Positions 25,922 to 35,203 of a stretch of DNA of 64,000 bases are shown here, in pieces. The notes beneath the pieces were generated by a model. It did no database searches. It worked only from the letters and a program-made list of their open reading frames with translations, and was not told the origin of the DNA. The stretch's first letter is position 1, and every line of letters starts with the position of its first letter. The stretch is from an uncultured Paracoccaceae bacterium (GTDB lineage: Bacteria; Pseudomonadota; Alphaproteobacteria; Rhodobacterales; Rhodobacteraceae), in NCBI GenBank assembly GCA_947503925.1, contig CANNFQ010000001.1, positions 434,001-498,000 of the forward strand, given 5' to 3'. Position numbers and translations under genes: made by a program.

Positions 25922-26731
25922 ATGGCACATGCAAAACCGTCCCTAACAGAGATTGATCCGGTTTGGCATCGGATTTGTGAAGAAGCAGAGAGCGCGATTG
26001 CCGCCGAACCATTGATGGGTGGTTTGATCCATGCGGGCGTGCTGCATCACGCGACTTTCGAAGGTGCCCTAGCTTATAGGATGTCGATGAAACTTGCCTC
26101 GCCCGAGATGTCTGAACAGATATTGCGTGAAATCGCTGATGCGGCCTATCAGGCGTCACCGGAACTGTCAGCAGCGGCCCGCGCTGATCTTGTTGCGATC
26201 TTTGACCGTGACCCGGCCTGCCACCGCCTGATGCAACCGCTCTTGTTTTTCAAGGGTTTCCAGGCTGTACAATCCTATCGGCTTGGTCACTGGCTTTGGA
26301 AAAACGATCGTCGCGATCTGGCCTATTTTGTACAGATGCGCGCCAGTGAAATTTTTGGTGTCGATATCCACCCCGCAGCGAAGATCGGGCAGGGGATCAT
26401 GATTGACCACGCCCATTCAATCGTTGTCGGCGAAACGGCTGTGGTGGGCGACAACGTCTCTATGTTGCATTCCGTCACGCTGGGCGGCACCGGTAAGGAA
26501 GACGACGACCGGCACCCAAAGATTGGCAATGGTGTGTTGATCGGTGCGGGGGCAAAGGTTTTGGGGAACATCACCGTCGGTCATTGCAGCCGGATTGCCG
26601 CTGGCTCTGTGGTGCTTGAAGAAGTCCCGCCAATGAAAACGGTGGCGGGTGTGCCCGCGAAGATCGTCGGAGAGGCGGGGTGTTCGCAACCATCCGTCAG
26701 CATGGATCAGCTGCTGAAACCATCGCAATAG
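25922..26731 (+). CDS. cysE: serine O-acetyltransferase
   Basis: Acetylates L-serine with acetyl-CoA to O-acetylserine, the first committed step of cysteine synthesis. The protein has 269 residues: an N-terminal helical domain (EIDPVWHRICEEAESAIAAE) and a C-terminal left-handed beta helix with hexapeptide repeats (VDIHPAAKIGQGIMIDHAHS, then IGNGVLIGAGAKVLGNITVG). Catalytic Asp-His residues lie in MIDHAHS, with HSVTLGGTGK following. The ATG at 25922 is 9 bases after AAGG; an ATG at 25913 abuts it. A shared terminator separates it from pdhC. Confidence 0.96.
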   Translation: MAHAKPSLTEIDPVWHRICEEAESAIAAEPLMGGLIHAGVLHHATFEGALAYRMSMKLASPEMSEQILREIADAAYQASPELSAAARADLVAIFDRDPACHRLMQPLLFFKGFQAVQSYRLGHWLWKNDRRDLAYFVQMRASEIFGVDIHPAAKIGQGIMIDHAHSIVVGETAVVGDNVSMLHSVTLGGTGKEDDDRHPKIGNGVLIGAGAKVLGNITVGHCSRIAAGSVVLEEVPPMKTVAGVPAKIVGEAGCSQPSVSMDQLLKPSQ

Positions 26732-26733
26732 AA

Positions 26734-26763
26734 AAACGCCGGCATCCCGTGGGGCCGGCGTTT
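26734..26763. terminator. bidirectional terminator between cysE and pdhC
   Basis: AAACGCCGGC and GCCGGCGTTT are perfect 10-base arms around a 10-base loop. The A/T ends allow termination in both directions, for cysE (+) and the PDH operon (-). Confidence 0.8.
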
Positions 26764-26770
26764 GGTTCAC

Positions 26771-28084
26771 TTAGGCAAGCATTGTCATCGGGTTCTCAAG
26801 ATTATTCTTGATCGCTTGCAACAGGTTCGCGCCAAGCGCACCGTCGATGACCCGGTGATCGACAGACAATGTGACTGACATCACCGTACCCACCGCCAAT
26901 TCGCCATCTGCGCCGACAATCGGCTTTTTCACACCGGCGCCCACGGCAAGGATCGCTGCATGGGGCGGATTGATGATCGCGTCGAAGTTATCGATTCCAA
27001 ACATGCCCAGATTTGAGATGGCAAAACTGCCGCCCTGGTATTCATGCGGGGCAAGTTTGCGTTCGCGGGCGCGGCTGGCGAGGTCCTTCATCTCGGCCGA
27101 AAGGGTGGAAAGCGACTTCATGTCTGCGTCTTTCAGGACCGGTGTGAACAGCCCACCTTCAATGGCGACAGCTACAGCCACATCGGACTTTTCAAAGTTC
27201 AGCGTCCGGTCGCCAGCCCAGACGGCGTTCGCCTCTGGCACTTCTTGAAGGGCCAAGGCGCAGGCTTTGATGATGAAATCATTGACCGATAGCTTGATTT
27301 GGCGCGCTTCCAACTGTTTGTTCAACTGACTGCGGAACTTCAACAGCGCATCAAGATTGATGTCACGTCGCAGGTAGAAATGCGGGACCGATTGCTTGGC
27401 TTCGGTCAGGCGGGCAGCGATGGTTTTGCGCATACCGTCAAGCTTGACCTCTTGGAATGGTCGGTCGGCGTAGGTTTTGAGCACCACATCGGTCGCGGGT
27501 CCGGCGGCCATTGCAGCGGAGGCGGCATCTGCTTTGGCGACTGGTCCGTCAGCCTTGGCTGGCACGGCACTGGGCTGCGCGTTTTCAACATCCGCCTTGA
27601 TGATCCGACCATGCGGGCCGGAGCCAGTGATTGCAGCAAGGTCCAGGCCTTTGTCAGCCGCCATGCGCCGTGCCAGTGGTGTGGCAAAGACACGGTTACC
27701 GTCGTTGACCGGGGCCGCCGGGGCAGGGGTGGCAGCGGGCGCGGCCTTGTTGGAGCTCCCTTCGGAGGCCGCCTCCGCAGCCGCCGTCGGCTGCGCCGCC
27801 GCGGTGGGCGCAGATGTTGCGCCGATATCATCCGCGCTTTCACCCTCTTCCAGCAAGACGGCGATCACATCATTGACTTTTACCCCTTCGGTGCCTTCGG
27901 GCACGATGATCTTGCCAATGGTGCCTTCATCGACGGCTTCAAACTCCATTGTAGCTTTATCCGTTTCAATCTCAGCCATAACGTCGCCAGAGGACACGGT
28001 ATCGCCTTCCTTGACCAACCACTTGGCGAGCGTGCCCTCTTCCATGGTGGGTGACAGGGCGGGCATCAGAATTTCTGTTGGCAT
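26771..28084 (-). CDS. pdhC: pyruvate dehydrogenase E2, dihydrolipoamide acetyltransferase
   Basis: Core of the pyruvate dehydrogenase complex, moving the acetyl group from lipoyl-lysine to CoA. It has 437 residues. A single lipoyl domain (lipoyl Lys in [14 protein letters not shown], about residue 43) is followed by an Ala/Pro-rich linker. Then come a peripheral-subunit binding domain ([20 protein letters not shown]) and the catalytic domain ending in [16 protein letters not shown], with the active His. It is the last gene of pdhA-pdhB-pdhC, 12 bases after pdhB. Confidence 0.97.
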   Translation of the reverse strand: MPTEILMPALSPTMEEGTLAKWLVKEGDTVSSGDVMAEIETDKATMEFEAVDEGTIGKIIVPEGTEGVKVNDVIAVLLEEGESADDIGATSAPTAAAQPTAAAEAASEGSSNKAAPAATPAPAAPVNDGNRVFATPLARRMAADKGLDLAAITGSGPHGRIIKADVENAQPSAVPAKADGPVAKADAASAAMAAGPATDVVLKTYADRPFQEVKLDGMRKTIAARLTEAKQSVPHFYLRRDINLDALLKFRSQLNKQLEARQIKLSVNDFIIKACALALQEVPEANAVWAGDRTLNFEKSDVAVAVAIEGGLFTPVLKDADMKSLSTLSAEMKDLASRARERKLAPHEYQGGSFAISNLGMFGIDNFDAIINPPHAAILAVGAGVKKPIVGADGELAVGTVMSVTLSVDHRVIDGALGANLLQAIKNNLENPMTMLA

Positions 28085-28096
28085 CGCGTTGTTTCC

Positions 28097-29470
28097 TTAC
28101 CGGTAGGTCACTTGTTTGCAGGCATCGACCACTTCATCGGTCGTCACCAGCGCATGCTTTTCAAGATTGGCGGCATAGGGCATCGGCACATCCTTGCCCG
28201 TGCAGTTGATCACCGGGGCATCCAGATAGTCAAATGCCTGCTGCATGATCATCGAGCTGATATAGTTGCCGACGCTGCCCTGCGGCCAGCCTTCTTCGAC
28301 GGTGACGCAGCGGTTGGTTTTACGCACCGATACAAGGATCGTTTCGGTATCCATCGGACGCAGGGTCCGCAGGTTGATGACCTCAGCATTGATGCCGTCC
28401 TCGGCCAGCTTTTCAGCCGCAGCGAGCGCGTAAGTCATGCCGATCCCGAAGCTGACGATGGTCACGTCATCGCCAGCCCGTTCGATCTTGGCCTTTCCAA
28501 ACGGAATGGTGAAATCATCCACCACTGGCACGTCAAAGGATTTGCCATAAAGGATTTCATTTTCAAGGAAGATCACCGGGTTGGGGTCGCGGATCGCGGT
28601 TTTCATCAAACCTTTTGCATCAGCCGCCGAATAGGGCATGACAACTTTCAGGCCGGGGATCTGCATATACCAGGCGGCATAGTCCTGGCTGTGCTGGGCG
28701 CCGACACGGGCAGCCGCACCGTTGGGGCCACGGAATACCATGGGTGCACCCATTTGGCCACCAGACATATAAAGCGTCTTTGCGGCAGAGTTGATAATAT
28801 GGTCAATGGCTTGCATGGCGAAGTTGAACGTCATGAACTCCACAATCGGCTTTAGCCCGCCAAAGGCAGCGCCGGTGCCGATCCCGGCAAATCCATGTTC
28901 GGTAATGGGCGTGTCAATCACCCGCTTGGCACCGAATTCGTCCAGGAGGCCCTGGCTGATCTTATAGGCGCCCTGATATTCGGCGACTTCCTCGCCCATC
29001 AGGAACACATCTTCGTCGCGGCGCATTTCTTCGGCCATGGCATCGCGCAAGGCTTCACGCACGGTGGTGGGTTTCAGTTCCACGTCCGCGTCCCAATCTG
29101 GCGTCGCGTCGGCGGCGGGAGCAGCGGGCGCAGCAGCTGCGGTGGCCGGAGCCGATGTTGGTGCTGCGGTTCCCCCGGTGGATGCAGCAGCGGGCGCTGA
29201 AGAAGCGCCTTCGGCAGGAACATCTTCGCCTTCTTCGACCAGAATGGCGATCACGTTGTTGACCTTCACGCCTTCAGTGCCTTCGGCGACCACGATTTTA
29301 CCGACAATGCCTTCGTCGACCGCTTCAAATTCCATCGTAGCCTTATCGGTTTCAATCTCGGCCATTATATCGCCCGAGGAGACGGTATCGCCTTCTTTCA
29401 CCAGCCATCTGGCTAATGTGCCTTCTTCCATGGTTGGCGATAAGGCGGGCATCAGGATTTCAGTTGCCAT
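28097..29470 (-). CDS. pdhB: pyruvate dehydrogenase E1 beta, with lipoyl domain
   Basis: Beta subunit of the thiamine-dependent E1 component. It is 457 residues because it carries an extra N-terminal lipoyl domain ([20 protein letters not shown]) and an Ala-rich linker before the transketolase-like domain (about 135-457; [20 protein letters not shown] and [13 protein letters not shown]). The lipoyl-E1 beta fusion is known in alphaproteobacteria. The lipoyl domain is nearly identical to that of pdhC. The gap to pdhA is 3 bases. Confidence 0.97.
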   Translation of the reverse strand: MATEILMPALSPTMEEGTLARWLVKEGDTVSSGDIMAEIETDKATMEFEAVDEGIVGKIVVAEGTEGVKVNNVIAILVEEGEDVPAEGASSAPAAASTGGTAAPTSAPATAAAAPAAPAADATPDWDADVELKPTTVREALRDAMAEEMRRDEDVFLMGEEVAEYQGAYKISQGLLDEFGAKRVIDTPITEHGFAGIGTGAAFGGLKPIVEFMTFNFAMQAIDHIINSAAKTLYMSGGQMGAPMVFRGPNGAAARVGAQHSQDYAAWYMQIPGLKVVMPYSAADAKGLMKTAIRDPNPVIFLENEILYGKSFDVPVVDDFTIPFGKAKIERAGDDVTIVSFGIGMTYALAAAEKLAEDGINAEVINLRTLRPMDTETILVSVRKTNRCVTVEEGWPQGSVGNYISSMIMQQAFDYLDAPVINCTGKDVPMPYAANLEKHALVTTDEVVDACKQVTYR

Positions 29471-29473
29471 GGT

Positions 29474-30478
29474 TTACGCCTCCACTTCTGCATAGATATC
29501 TGTCCAGAGTTCTTCCAATGCGGGTTCCGGGCTTTCTTTGGAGAACTCTGCTGCCTCGTTCACGATGGCCTTGATTTCCTTGTCGATGGCTTTCAAATCA
29601 TCCTCTGACGCATGTTTGCCGGTCAGCAGCATCTCGCGGACCTGTTCGATCGGGTCGCGTTCGTCGCGCATTTTCTGCACTTCCTCGCGGGTCCGGTATT
29701 TCGCCGGGTCCGACATGGAGTGGCCACGATAGCGGTAGGTTTTGACCTCCAGAATATAGGGGCCTTTGCCAGCACGGCAGTGCGCGACGGCGCGTTCGCC
29801 GGCCTCTTTTACGGCCAAGACATTCATGCCGTCCACTTCCTCACCCGGGATGCCGTAAGCCGCACCGCGTTCCCAGAGCGAAGGCGACTTGGTCGAGCGT
29901 TTGACCGAGGTGCCCATGGCGTACTGGTTGTTTTCAATGACAAAAACGACGGGCAGGTCCCAAAGTTCTGCCATGTTATAGGTCTCGTAAACCTGGCCCT
30001 GATTGGCGGCGCCGTCACCGAAATAGGTGAATGTCACGCGATCATTGCCCTTATATTTGTCGGCGAAGGCGAGGCCAGCACCCAGTGGGACCTGTGCGGC
30101 GACGATGCCGTGGCCACCGTAGAAATGCTTCTCTTTCGAGAACATATGCATGGAGCCGCCTTTGCCCTTGGAAAAGCCACCTTCACGCCCGGTCAGTTCG
30201 GCCATGATCCCCTTGGGATCCATGCCACAGGCCAGCATATGGCCGTGGTCGCGATAGGATGTGACGCGCTTGTCGCCTTCCTCTGCCGCGGCTTCAAGCC
30301 CGACGACAACAGCCTCTTGCCCGATATAGAGGTGGCAGAAGCCGCCGATCAAGCCCATGCCGTAAAGCTGGCCCGCCTTTTCCTCAAAACGCCGGATCAG
30401 CAGCATTTCTCGGTAGTGGCCTAGTAGTTCTTCGGCAGAAACATTGGGTTTCGCGGCGGCCTTCTTTTTAGGCGGCAT
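29474..30478 (-). CDS. pdhA: pyruvate dehydrogenase E1 alpha
   Basis: Thiamine-diphosphate-binding alpha subunit of E1, which decarboxylates pyruvate. The TPP motif is visible as YFGDGAANQGQVYETYNMAE followed by ENNQYAMGT, and the phosphorylation-loop-like YRYRGHSMSDPAKYR is present. It is 334 residues with a Lys/Ala-rich N-terminus (MPPKKKAAAKPN). First gene of the operon; an FtsB-type gene lies 124 bases upstream on the same strand. Confidence 0.97.
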   Translation of the reverse strand: MPPKKKAAAKPNVSAEELLGHYREMLLIRRFEEKAGQLYGMGLIGGFCHLYIGQEAVVVGLEAAAEEGDKRVTSYRDHGHMLACGMDPKGIMAELTGREGGFSKGKGGSMHMFSKEKHFYGGHGIVAAQVPLGAGLAFADKYKGNDRVTFTYFGDGAANQGQVYETYNMAELWDLPVVFVIENNQYAMGTSVKRSTKSPSLWERGAAYGIPGEEVDGMNVLAVKEAGERAVAHCRAGKGPYILEVKTYRYRGHSMSDPAKYRTREEVQKMRDERDPIEQVREMLLTGKHASEDDLKAIDKEIKAIVNEAAEFSKESPEPALEELWTDIYAEVEA

Positions 30479-30602
30479 GTGCTATCCTCCGGCGCTTGGA
30501 CAAAATAGTTTAGCATTAAACTATTCCATAAAGCATGTACCGATGAATTGCGAGAGTCAAAGTGACGTGCCGTCACCCGGTGCCGACATAGCCGGGTTGC
30601 GT

Positions 30603-30902
30603 CTAGCGGATGACGATTTCGTCGGCGCGGATCAGGCCCAGCACATCGCGCGCCTGTTCATCCAGCAGATCAAGGTCGAGAAAATTGTCAGAGAGGCGGC
30701 TGGTGAGGTTTTCCATCCGCACCACTTCGGTCTCCAACGCCGCCAGTTCCGTGGTCAGTGCACGTCCTTCGGCCTCAATCTCGATCCGTTTGAACAGCCC
30801 GTAATCCCCTTGCACGGCGGCAAAGGTAAAATAGAGTCCCAGCATCAGCGCGCCGAAAAAATAGAACACTGCGCCAAGGGGTGGGCGGTTACGTTTTAAC
30901 AT
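30603..30902 (-). CDS. ftsB: FtsB/DivIC-type septum formation initiator
   Basis: Small bitopic divisome protein of 99 residues. It has a basic N-terminus (MLKRNRPPLG), one transmembrane helix (AVFYFFGALMLGLYFTFAAV) and a periplasmic coiled coil (FKRIEIEAEGRALTTELAAL to MENLTSRLS), ending with the LDEQARDVLGLI motif of the family. FtsB bridges FtsL and FtsQ at the septum. The gene commonly sits beside pdhA in alphaproteobacteria, as here. Confidence 0.88.
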   Translation of the reverse strand: MLKRNRPPLGAVFYFFGALMLGLYFTFAAVQGDYGLFKRIEIEAEGRALTTELAALETEVVRMENLTSRLSDNFLDLDLLDEQARDVLGLIRADEIVIR

Positions 30903-30999
30903 TTGTTTGCCTCGAACGCCGCATCTGATGTGCGGCTTTCAAGGAGAATCGCATAAACGATTCGGTTTGTGAATCCCTAAAATGCGTTCGTTTGCGGGC

Positions 31000-31893
31000 T
31001 TATCCCGCGACAGAGGCCGCGAAAACGTCGTCGATCGTTGTGCCAAGTGTTGCGTTGAAATCCGCATCGCTTTGCTTCGCAGACAGACCTTCCGTCAATG
31101 CGCGGGAGAAACTGGCGATGATCCCCCTGTTTCGTGCCAGACGCGCATTCGCTTCCTCGCGTGTGTAACCACCGGACAAGGCGACGATGCGCATGACGTT
31201 TGGGTGGTCGATCAATGGCTGATAGATATTCTCCTGCTCGGGCAATGTGAGTTTCAGCATGATGACTTCGTTTTGGCCGAGTTTGTTCAACTCGGCCAAA
31301 ATGGCGTCGCGCAGCATTTCTTCGGCCTGGGCCTTGTCTGCCATGTGAATGTTAATTTCCGGTTCCAGGATCGGGACGAGCCCGTGGCGGATCACCTGCT
31401 TCCCGGCGTCAAATTGCTGGGCGACATTGGTAGCTATACCGGTCGCGGAGGCTGCATTGATCACCGAGCGCATTTTTGTGCCAAAGATGCCTTTCTCAAC
31501 CGCGCGGGGCAGCAGCCGGTTGAGATGGTCCATCGGCTTCATCAGCTGCACGCCGTCCGCTTCGTCCATCAGACCCTTATCGATCTTGAGGAAGGGGACA
31601 ACCCGTCGATCTTCCCATAGATACAGGGGGCTAGGCTTGCCATTGATGTCGCGATCCATCGTCATTTCAAAGAGGATCGCGCCGACGATCTTGTCCCCGG
31701 TGAAAGAAGGGGCGTTGACGATCCGGCTACGCATGTCGTGGATCAGATCGAACATTTCGTCGTCGTTGTTATAGGCATCCGAGGAGACGCCATAAGCCGC
31801 GAGCGCCTTGGGGGTTGAGCCGCCACTTTGATCGAGCGCTGCAATAAAGCCGTCGCCGTTGCGCACTTGCGCTGCTTGTTCCTGATTTGACAT
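31000..31893 (-). CDS. fructose-bisphosphate aldolase, class I
   Basis: Schiff-base aldolase that splits fructose 1,6-bisphosphate, 297 residues, in the bacterial class I family (MSNQEQAAQVRNGDGFIAAL, DQSGGSTPKALAAYGV). The lysine in LKIDKGLMDEADGVQLM and the conserved PILEPEINIHM block fit the (beta/alpha)8 active site. The start at 31893 has AAGGTGG upstream; an upstream TTG extension is unlikely. A promoter lies at 31951-31978. Together with pgk nearby it serves glycolysis or gluconeogenesis. Confidence 0.95.
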   Translation of the reverse strand: MSNQEQAAQVRNGDGFIAALDQSGGSTPKALAAYGVSSDAYNNDDEMFDLIHDMRSRIVNAPSFTGDKIVGAILFEMTMDRDINGKPSPLYLWEDRRVVPFLKIDKGLMDEADGVQLMKPMDHLNRLLPRAVEKGIFGTKMRSVINAASATGIATNVAQQFDAGKQVIRHGLVPILEPEINIHMADKAQAEEMLRDAILAELNKLGQNEVIMLKLTLPEQENIYQPLIDHPNVMRIVALSGGYTREEANARLARNRGIIASFSRALTEGLSAKQSDADFNATLGTTIDDVFAASVAG

Positions 31894-31950
31894 GAAATCC
31901 ACCTTAACCAAAATGACTGCGTTTTCGGACCTTTGCCCGCATGGTGGTGG

Positions 31951-31978
31951 TTCTAAGCGACGGGTCTGGCTGTTGCAA
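31951..31978 (-). promoter_or_regulatory. predicted aldolase promoter
   Basis: On the minus strand TTGCAA (31978-31973) and TTAGAA (31956-31951) with a 16-base spacer, 58 bases before the aldolase start. Confidence 0.55.
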
Positions 31979-32039
31979 TTATGGTGGCGCTAACAGGCTT
32001 GCCAGAAATTTTCAGCGGTTCTGGGTGTTGCGTAACCCT

Positions 32040-32049
32040 ACCGTACGGT
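32040..32049. repeat. palindrome ACCGTACGGT, second copy
   Basis: Same perfect palindrome as at 11532-11541. GTTGCGTA (from 32027) lies just before it. In the first copy, read on the minus strand, GTTGCGTA runs directly into the palindrome; here about six extra bases intervene. It lies upstream of the aldolase promoter. Confidence 0.4.
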
Positions 32050-32053
32050 GGTG

Positions 32054-32137
32054 ATCGCCGGTCGGCGGCGAATCGATGGTTAACACCCGCATTTGTTGAA
32101 AAATCGCCGGTCGGCAAAGCGTCGGCGATGTGTCGGC
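32054..32137. repeat. ATCGCCGGTCGGC direct repeat and 11-nt-phased GTCGGC units
   Basis: The 13-mer ATCGCCGGTCGGC occurs at 32054-32066 and 32103-32115. From the second copy, GTCGGC recurs at 32110, 32121 and 32132, exactly 11 bases apart, with GTATGG at 32143 as a decayed fourth. The 310-base gap 31894-32203 otherwise holds the aldolase promoter, the ACCGTACGGT palindrome and a terminator. Confidence 0.7.
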
Positions 32138-32156
32138 AAAGTGTATGGCACCTATT

Positions 32157-32193
32157 TGGCCCCGGGCGGTGTTTAAGGCACCGCCCGGGGCCA
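32157..32193 (-). terminator. strong hairpin terminator
   Basis: Perfect 15-base arms (TGGCCCCGGGCGGTG and its complement) around a 7-base loop, 10 bases beyond the stop of the secreted-protein gene at 32204. The T run is short, but the stem is very stable. Confidence 0.75.
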
Positions 32194-32203
32194 ACACCAT
32201 TGA

Positions 32204-33814
32204 TCAATCACTGGTTGCATATCGTGCTGGCAGATCGGTTTCGATCCAATCGGTGATCGCGAGGGCCTGCATTTCGGCTGCGACGTTTTGCCAGACCTCG
32301 GCGACCACTGGCCCGCGTGCGCCGAAGCGTGCCTCGATCTCTTCCCGCAGGGATGTGGCCGCGATATCGCCTGCCGCCTCTGCCAGTAGTGCGAAGTAAT
32401 AGGCGCGGGCATAGGACCGAACCGCGCCGGAGCCGCTGAAATGTGCCAGTGCCAATCGTCGCAGATCACGCGGGTCGTTGCCCGTGACCTGATCAATCGG
32501 GGCAGGGGCGCCATTGGACACCAGATAGGATTCTTGCGCGGCCAGTGCGGCTTGCGTGGTCATTCGCGCCTCCAGCCGGTCCAGCTGTGCCACCGCGCCG
32601 GACATATCATTGGCGGCGGCGATCAGGGCATAGCCGTAAGCCGTGAACACATCTGTATCCTGTGTGGCCTGTGCCAAAAGGGCTGCAGCCGGGCCAGCGT
32701 TCGCGGCATCATCCAGAAGCGGCACGAGCAGATCGGGGACCAGTGCTGCGCTGCGCGGCACACCGGCCCCGCCAAGAAGTGCGGTCGCAAAGGCGATCCG
32801 TTCACCGGCGGAAAGGTCGTCCGGGGTCTGCAACGCGGCCAGATCGGCAACGCCAAGGATTTGCGTGCGCGCAATTGGCGTGCTGCGTGCCTGCAACCCC
32901 AGCGCCGCGATCAGGTTTTGTGGTGCGGCATACATTTCCGGTTCGATCACGATGCCACCGGGGGGTAGGTTGGCCTGCACCGTGATTTCACCCGGATCGG
33001 CGACGAATTCCTCAACCTCTGTCATCAGATCGCCGACAAACTGCCGTTCCACCGCGCCGAGGGGGCGCAGGCCGCCTTCGGACAGGGCCTGCGAGACGAA
33101 TTCGGTGCCAAGCTCGCGGATTGTCACCGGATCACGCAGGTTTTCCGGCAGGACCTGCGAAATCGCATTCCAGCCGCCATCATCCTTGAGCGTGACAACC
33201 GCCCGTGTCACCCGGATCGCCGGGTCATCAGGATATCCGAATTCGCCCAGACGGGGCAGGATCGTGCCGCTGGCGGAATAATCCAGCACGCCGAACCCGT
33301 TGATTGCAACCGTGCTGTCCACCGCGGTTTCGCCGGTTGTATAGGCATAGCTGGCGCGCATCTTGAATTGGTCAAGCGGCAGGTCCTTATATCCGGCGGT
33401 GCGCAGCGCCAAGGCGATTTCACGGTCCACACAGGCCAGATTGGCCCGCGCCCCGATCAGGTTCAGGTTCAGCTCTGCCGCGGTCTGGAACGGGTGGGCC
33501 AGATCGCTGCTGAGCGTTGCACGTTCGATCGTGATTTCGCATTGCCGCGCCTGATCATAGGGCAGGAGCGGGCGGGCCACGATGCCCGAGATGGACACGA
33601 CCCCGCGCATTGGATCGGCGGACAGATGGTCATATTGCAGTTCCATCCGGGTGCGAATGCCGGAAATAGCCGTATTGGCCAGCGCCATGGCGATCCGGTC
33701 AGGGGTGAAGAATTCGCCCAAGGTTGCCTGGGGGTCGCGGTCTTGCGCGAATGCAGGTGAAAGGGAGGTCAGCGCGATGGCTGAGCAGGCAGAAATGGTA
33801 GCAAGATGTTTCAT
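32204..33814 (-). CDS. secreted protein of unknown function
   Basis: Protein of 536 residues, not recognised. A clear signal peptide (MKHLATISACSAIALTSL, cleavage after AFA) sends it to the periplasm. The first half is beta-rich with a Cys pair (RQCEITIERA, LACVDREIAL). The second half is Ala-rich and helical, with Sel1-like elements (SYARAYYFALLAEAAGD) near the C-terminus. The start at 33814 has AAGGAGA; an extension to 33853 would run through the operator. The paired palindromes at 33827-33860 lie directly before it, so it is probably under tight repression. It is followed by a terminator and is therefore monocistronic. Confidence 0.75.
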   Translation of the reverse strand: MKHLATISACSAIALTSLSPAFAQDRDPQATLGEFFTPDRIAMALANTAISGIRTRMELQYDHLSADPMRGVVSISGIVARPLLPYDQARQCEITIERATLSSDLAHPFQTAAELNLNLIGARANLACVDREIALALRTAGYKDLPLDQFKMRASYAYTTGETAVDSTVAINGFGVLDYSASGTILPRLGEFGYPDDPAIRVTRAVVTLKDDGGWNAISQVLPENLRDPVTIRELGTEFVSQALSEGGLRPLGAVERQFVGDLMTEVEEFVADPGEITVQANLPPGGIVIEPEMYAAPQNLIAALGLQARSTPIARTQILGVADLAALQTPDDLSAGERIAFATALLGGAGVPRSAALVPDLLVPLLDDAANAGPAAALLAQATQDTDVFTAYGYALIAAANDMSGAVAQLDRLEARMTTQAALAAQESYLVSNGAPAPIDQVTGNDPRDLRRLALAHFSGSGAVRSYARAYYFALLAEAAGDIAATSLREEIEARFGARGPVVAEVWQNVAAEMQALAITDWIETDLPARYATSD

Positions 33815-33826
33815 GGCATTCTCCTT

Positions 33827-33860
33827 GTGAACATCGTTCATGTATTTGAACAATGTTCAC
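33827..33860. promoter_or_regulatory. double TetR-like operator
   Basis: GTGAACATCGTTCA (33827-33840) and TGAACAATGTTCAC (33847-33860) are each imperfect palindromes built on GAAC/GTTC half-sites. Their starts are 20 bases apart (about two helical turns), and together they form a larger inverted repeat. Position directly before the secreted-protein start suggests dimer-of-dimers repression. No regulator gene is adjacent. Confidence 0.65.
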
Positions 33861-33896
33861 AAATCAAGTGCCTTTTGTGATTTCTTGGCTCGTCGG

Positions 33897-35072
33897 TCAG
33901 CGCAAGGCTGCAACTCCGGGCAGTGTCTTGCCTTCCATCCACTCAAGGAAAGCCCCGCCAGCGGTTGAAATATAAGTGAAATCATCGGCTGCGTTTGCTT
34001 GGTTGAGCGCTGCAACCGTATCACCGCCGCCAGCGACTGAAATCAGTTTGCCTGCCTTTGACAGGTTGGCGGCTTTCGCCGCCGCCGCGTTGGTGGCCGC
34101 GTCAAATGGCGCCATTTCGAAGGCGCCCAACGGCCCGTTCCAGACGAGGGTTTTGGCATTGTCCAACACGTCACTGATATAGACGACAGTGGCGGGCCCG
34201 GCATCAAGGATCATCGCATCGGCAGGGCAGGCGTTGGGTGCGACGGTTTCATTTTCTGCCCCGGCCGCAAACTCGCGTGCCACGACAATGTCGCGAGGCA
34301 GGATGATTTCGCAGCCTGCCTTTTCGGCCTTGCCCAGAATGTCGCGCGCGGTGTCGGCCAGATCATGTTCGCAAAGCGACTTGCCCACATTGATCCCTTG
34401 CGCGGCGAGGAAGGTGTTGGCCATGCCGCCGCCGATCACAAGGTGATCGACCTTGCCGACCAGATTGCCCAAGAGGTCCAGTTTGGTAGATACTTTCGCC
34501 CCCCCGACCACGGCGACGACGGGCCGTTCAGGCGTGCCAAGCGCCTTTTCCAATGCGCTCAGCTCCTCCGCCATCAGCCGCCCGGCGCAAGCGGGTAGGA
34601 GATGCGCCAGCGCCTCGGTACTGGCATGTGCGCGGTGGGCGGCGGAGAAGGCGTCATTGACATAGATATCGCCGAGCGAGGCAAGCCGTTTGGCGAAACC
34701 TTCGTCATTCTTTTCTTCGCCCGGGTTGAAGCGCAGGTTTTCGAGCAAGAGAACCTCATCATCTTCCATTTCTGATACCGCGTCCGCATAATCGCTATTG
34801 GCCCAGGTCACTGGCAGGCCCAGCACGTCCGCCACGGCAGGGGCGACGATTTCCAGCGACATCTCTGGCACGACCTTGCCCTTGGGCCGCCCGAAATGCG
34901 CCATCAGGATGACCTTGCCGCCCTTGTCCTGAATATCATGAACGGTTGGCACGATCCGTTCGATCCTTGTGGTGTCAGTCACGGTGCCGTTTTCGACAGG
35001 CACGTTGATATCGACCCGCACCAGCGCCCGCTTGCCTGCAAAATCCATGTCATCCAGTGTTTTCCAAGCCAT
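33897..35072 (-). CDS. pgk: phosphoglycerate kinase
   Basis: Glycolytic kinase that exchanges phosphate between 1,3-bisphosphoglycerate and ADP. It is 391 residues. The substrate loop [38 protein letters not shown] and the ATP-site [11 protein letters not shown] are all present. The start at 35072 ([15 protein letters not shown]) matches family N-termini; upstream in-frame extension is rejected. It is divergent from the cyclophilin genes. Confidence 0.97.
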   Translation of the reverse strand: MAWKTLDDMDFAGKRALVRVDINVPVENGTVTDTTRIERIVPTVHDIQDKGGKVILMAHFGRPKGKVVPEMSLEIVAPAVADVLGLPVTWANSDYADAVSEMEDDEVLLLENLRFNPGEEKNDEGFAKRLASLGDIYVNDAFSAAHRAHASTEALAHLLPACAGRLMAEELSALEKALGTPERPVVAVVGGAKVSTKLDLLGNLVGKVDHLVIGGGMANTFLAAQGINVGKSLCEHDLADTARDILGKAEKAGCEIILPRDIVVAREFAAGAENETVAPNACPADAMILDAGPATVVYISDVLDNAKTLVWNGPLGAFEMAPFDAATNAAAAKAANLSKAGKLISVAGGGDTVAALNQANAADDFTYISTAGGAFLEWMEGKTLPGVAALR

Positions 35073-35203
35073 CTGCCATTCCTTTGAGGTTTTGATCGCT
35101 GCTTCATTGCGGCAAGGGAACGCTGCCGTCAACCGGAGCGGCTTGGCTTTCGCGCCCATGGGCCCTATGTCAGGGGGCAAATCAAAGCCTGAAGGAACCG
35201 AAA

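Noticed and set aside
28112-28855. Long plus-strand frame opposite pdhB
   Set aside because: Antisense shadow of a highly conserved metabolic gene; composition biased to His, Arg and Gly with no recognisable domain.
32054-32137. CRISPR array
   Set aside because: The repeat unit is only 6-13 bases with no spacers of uniform length, and no cas genes are present.
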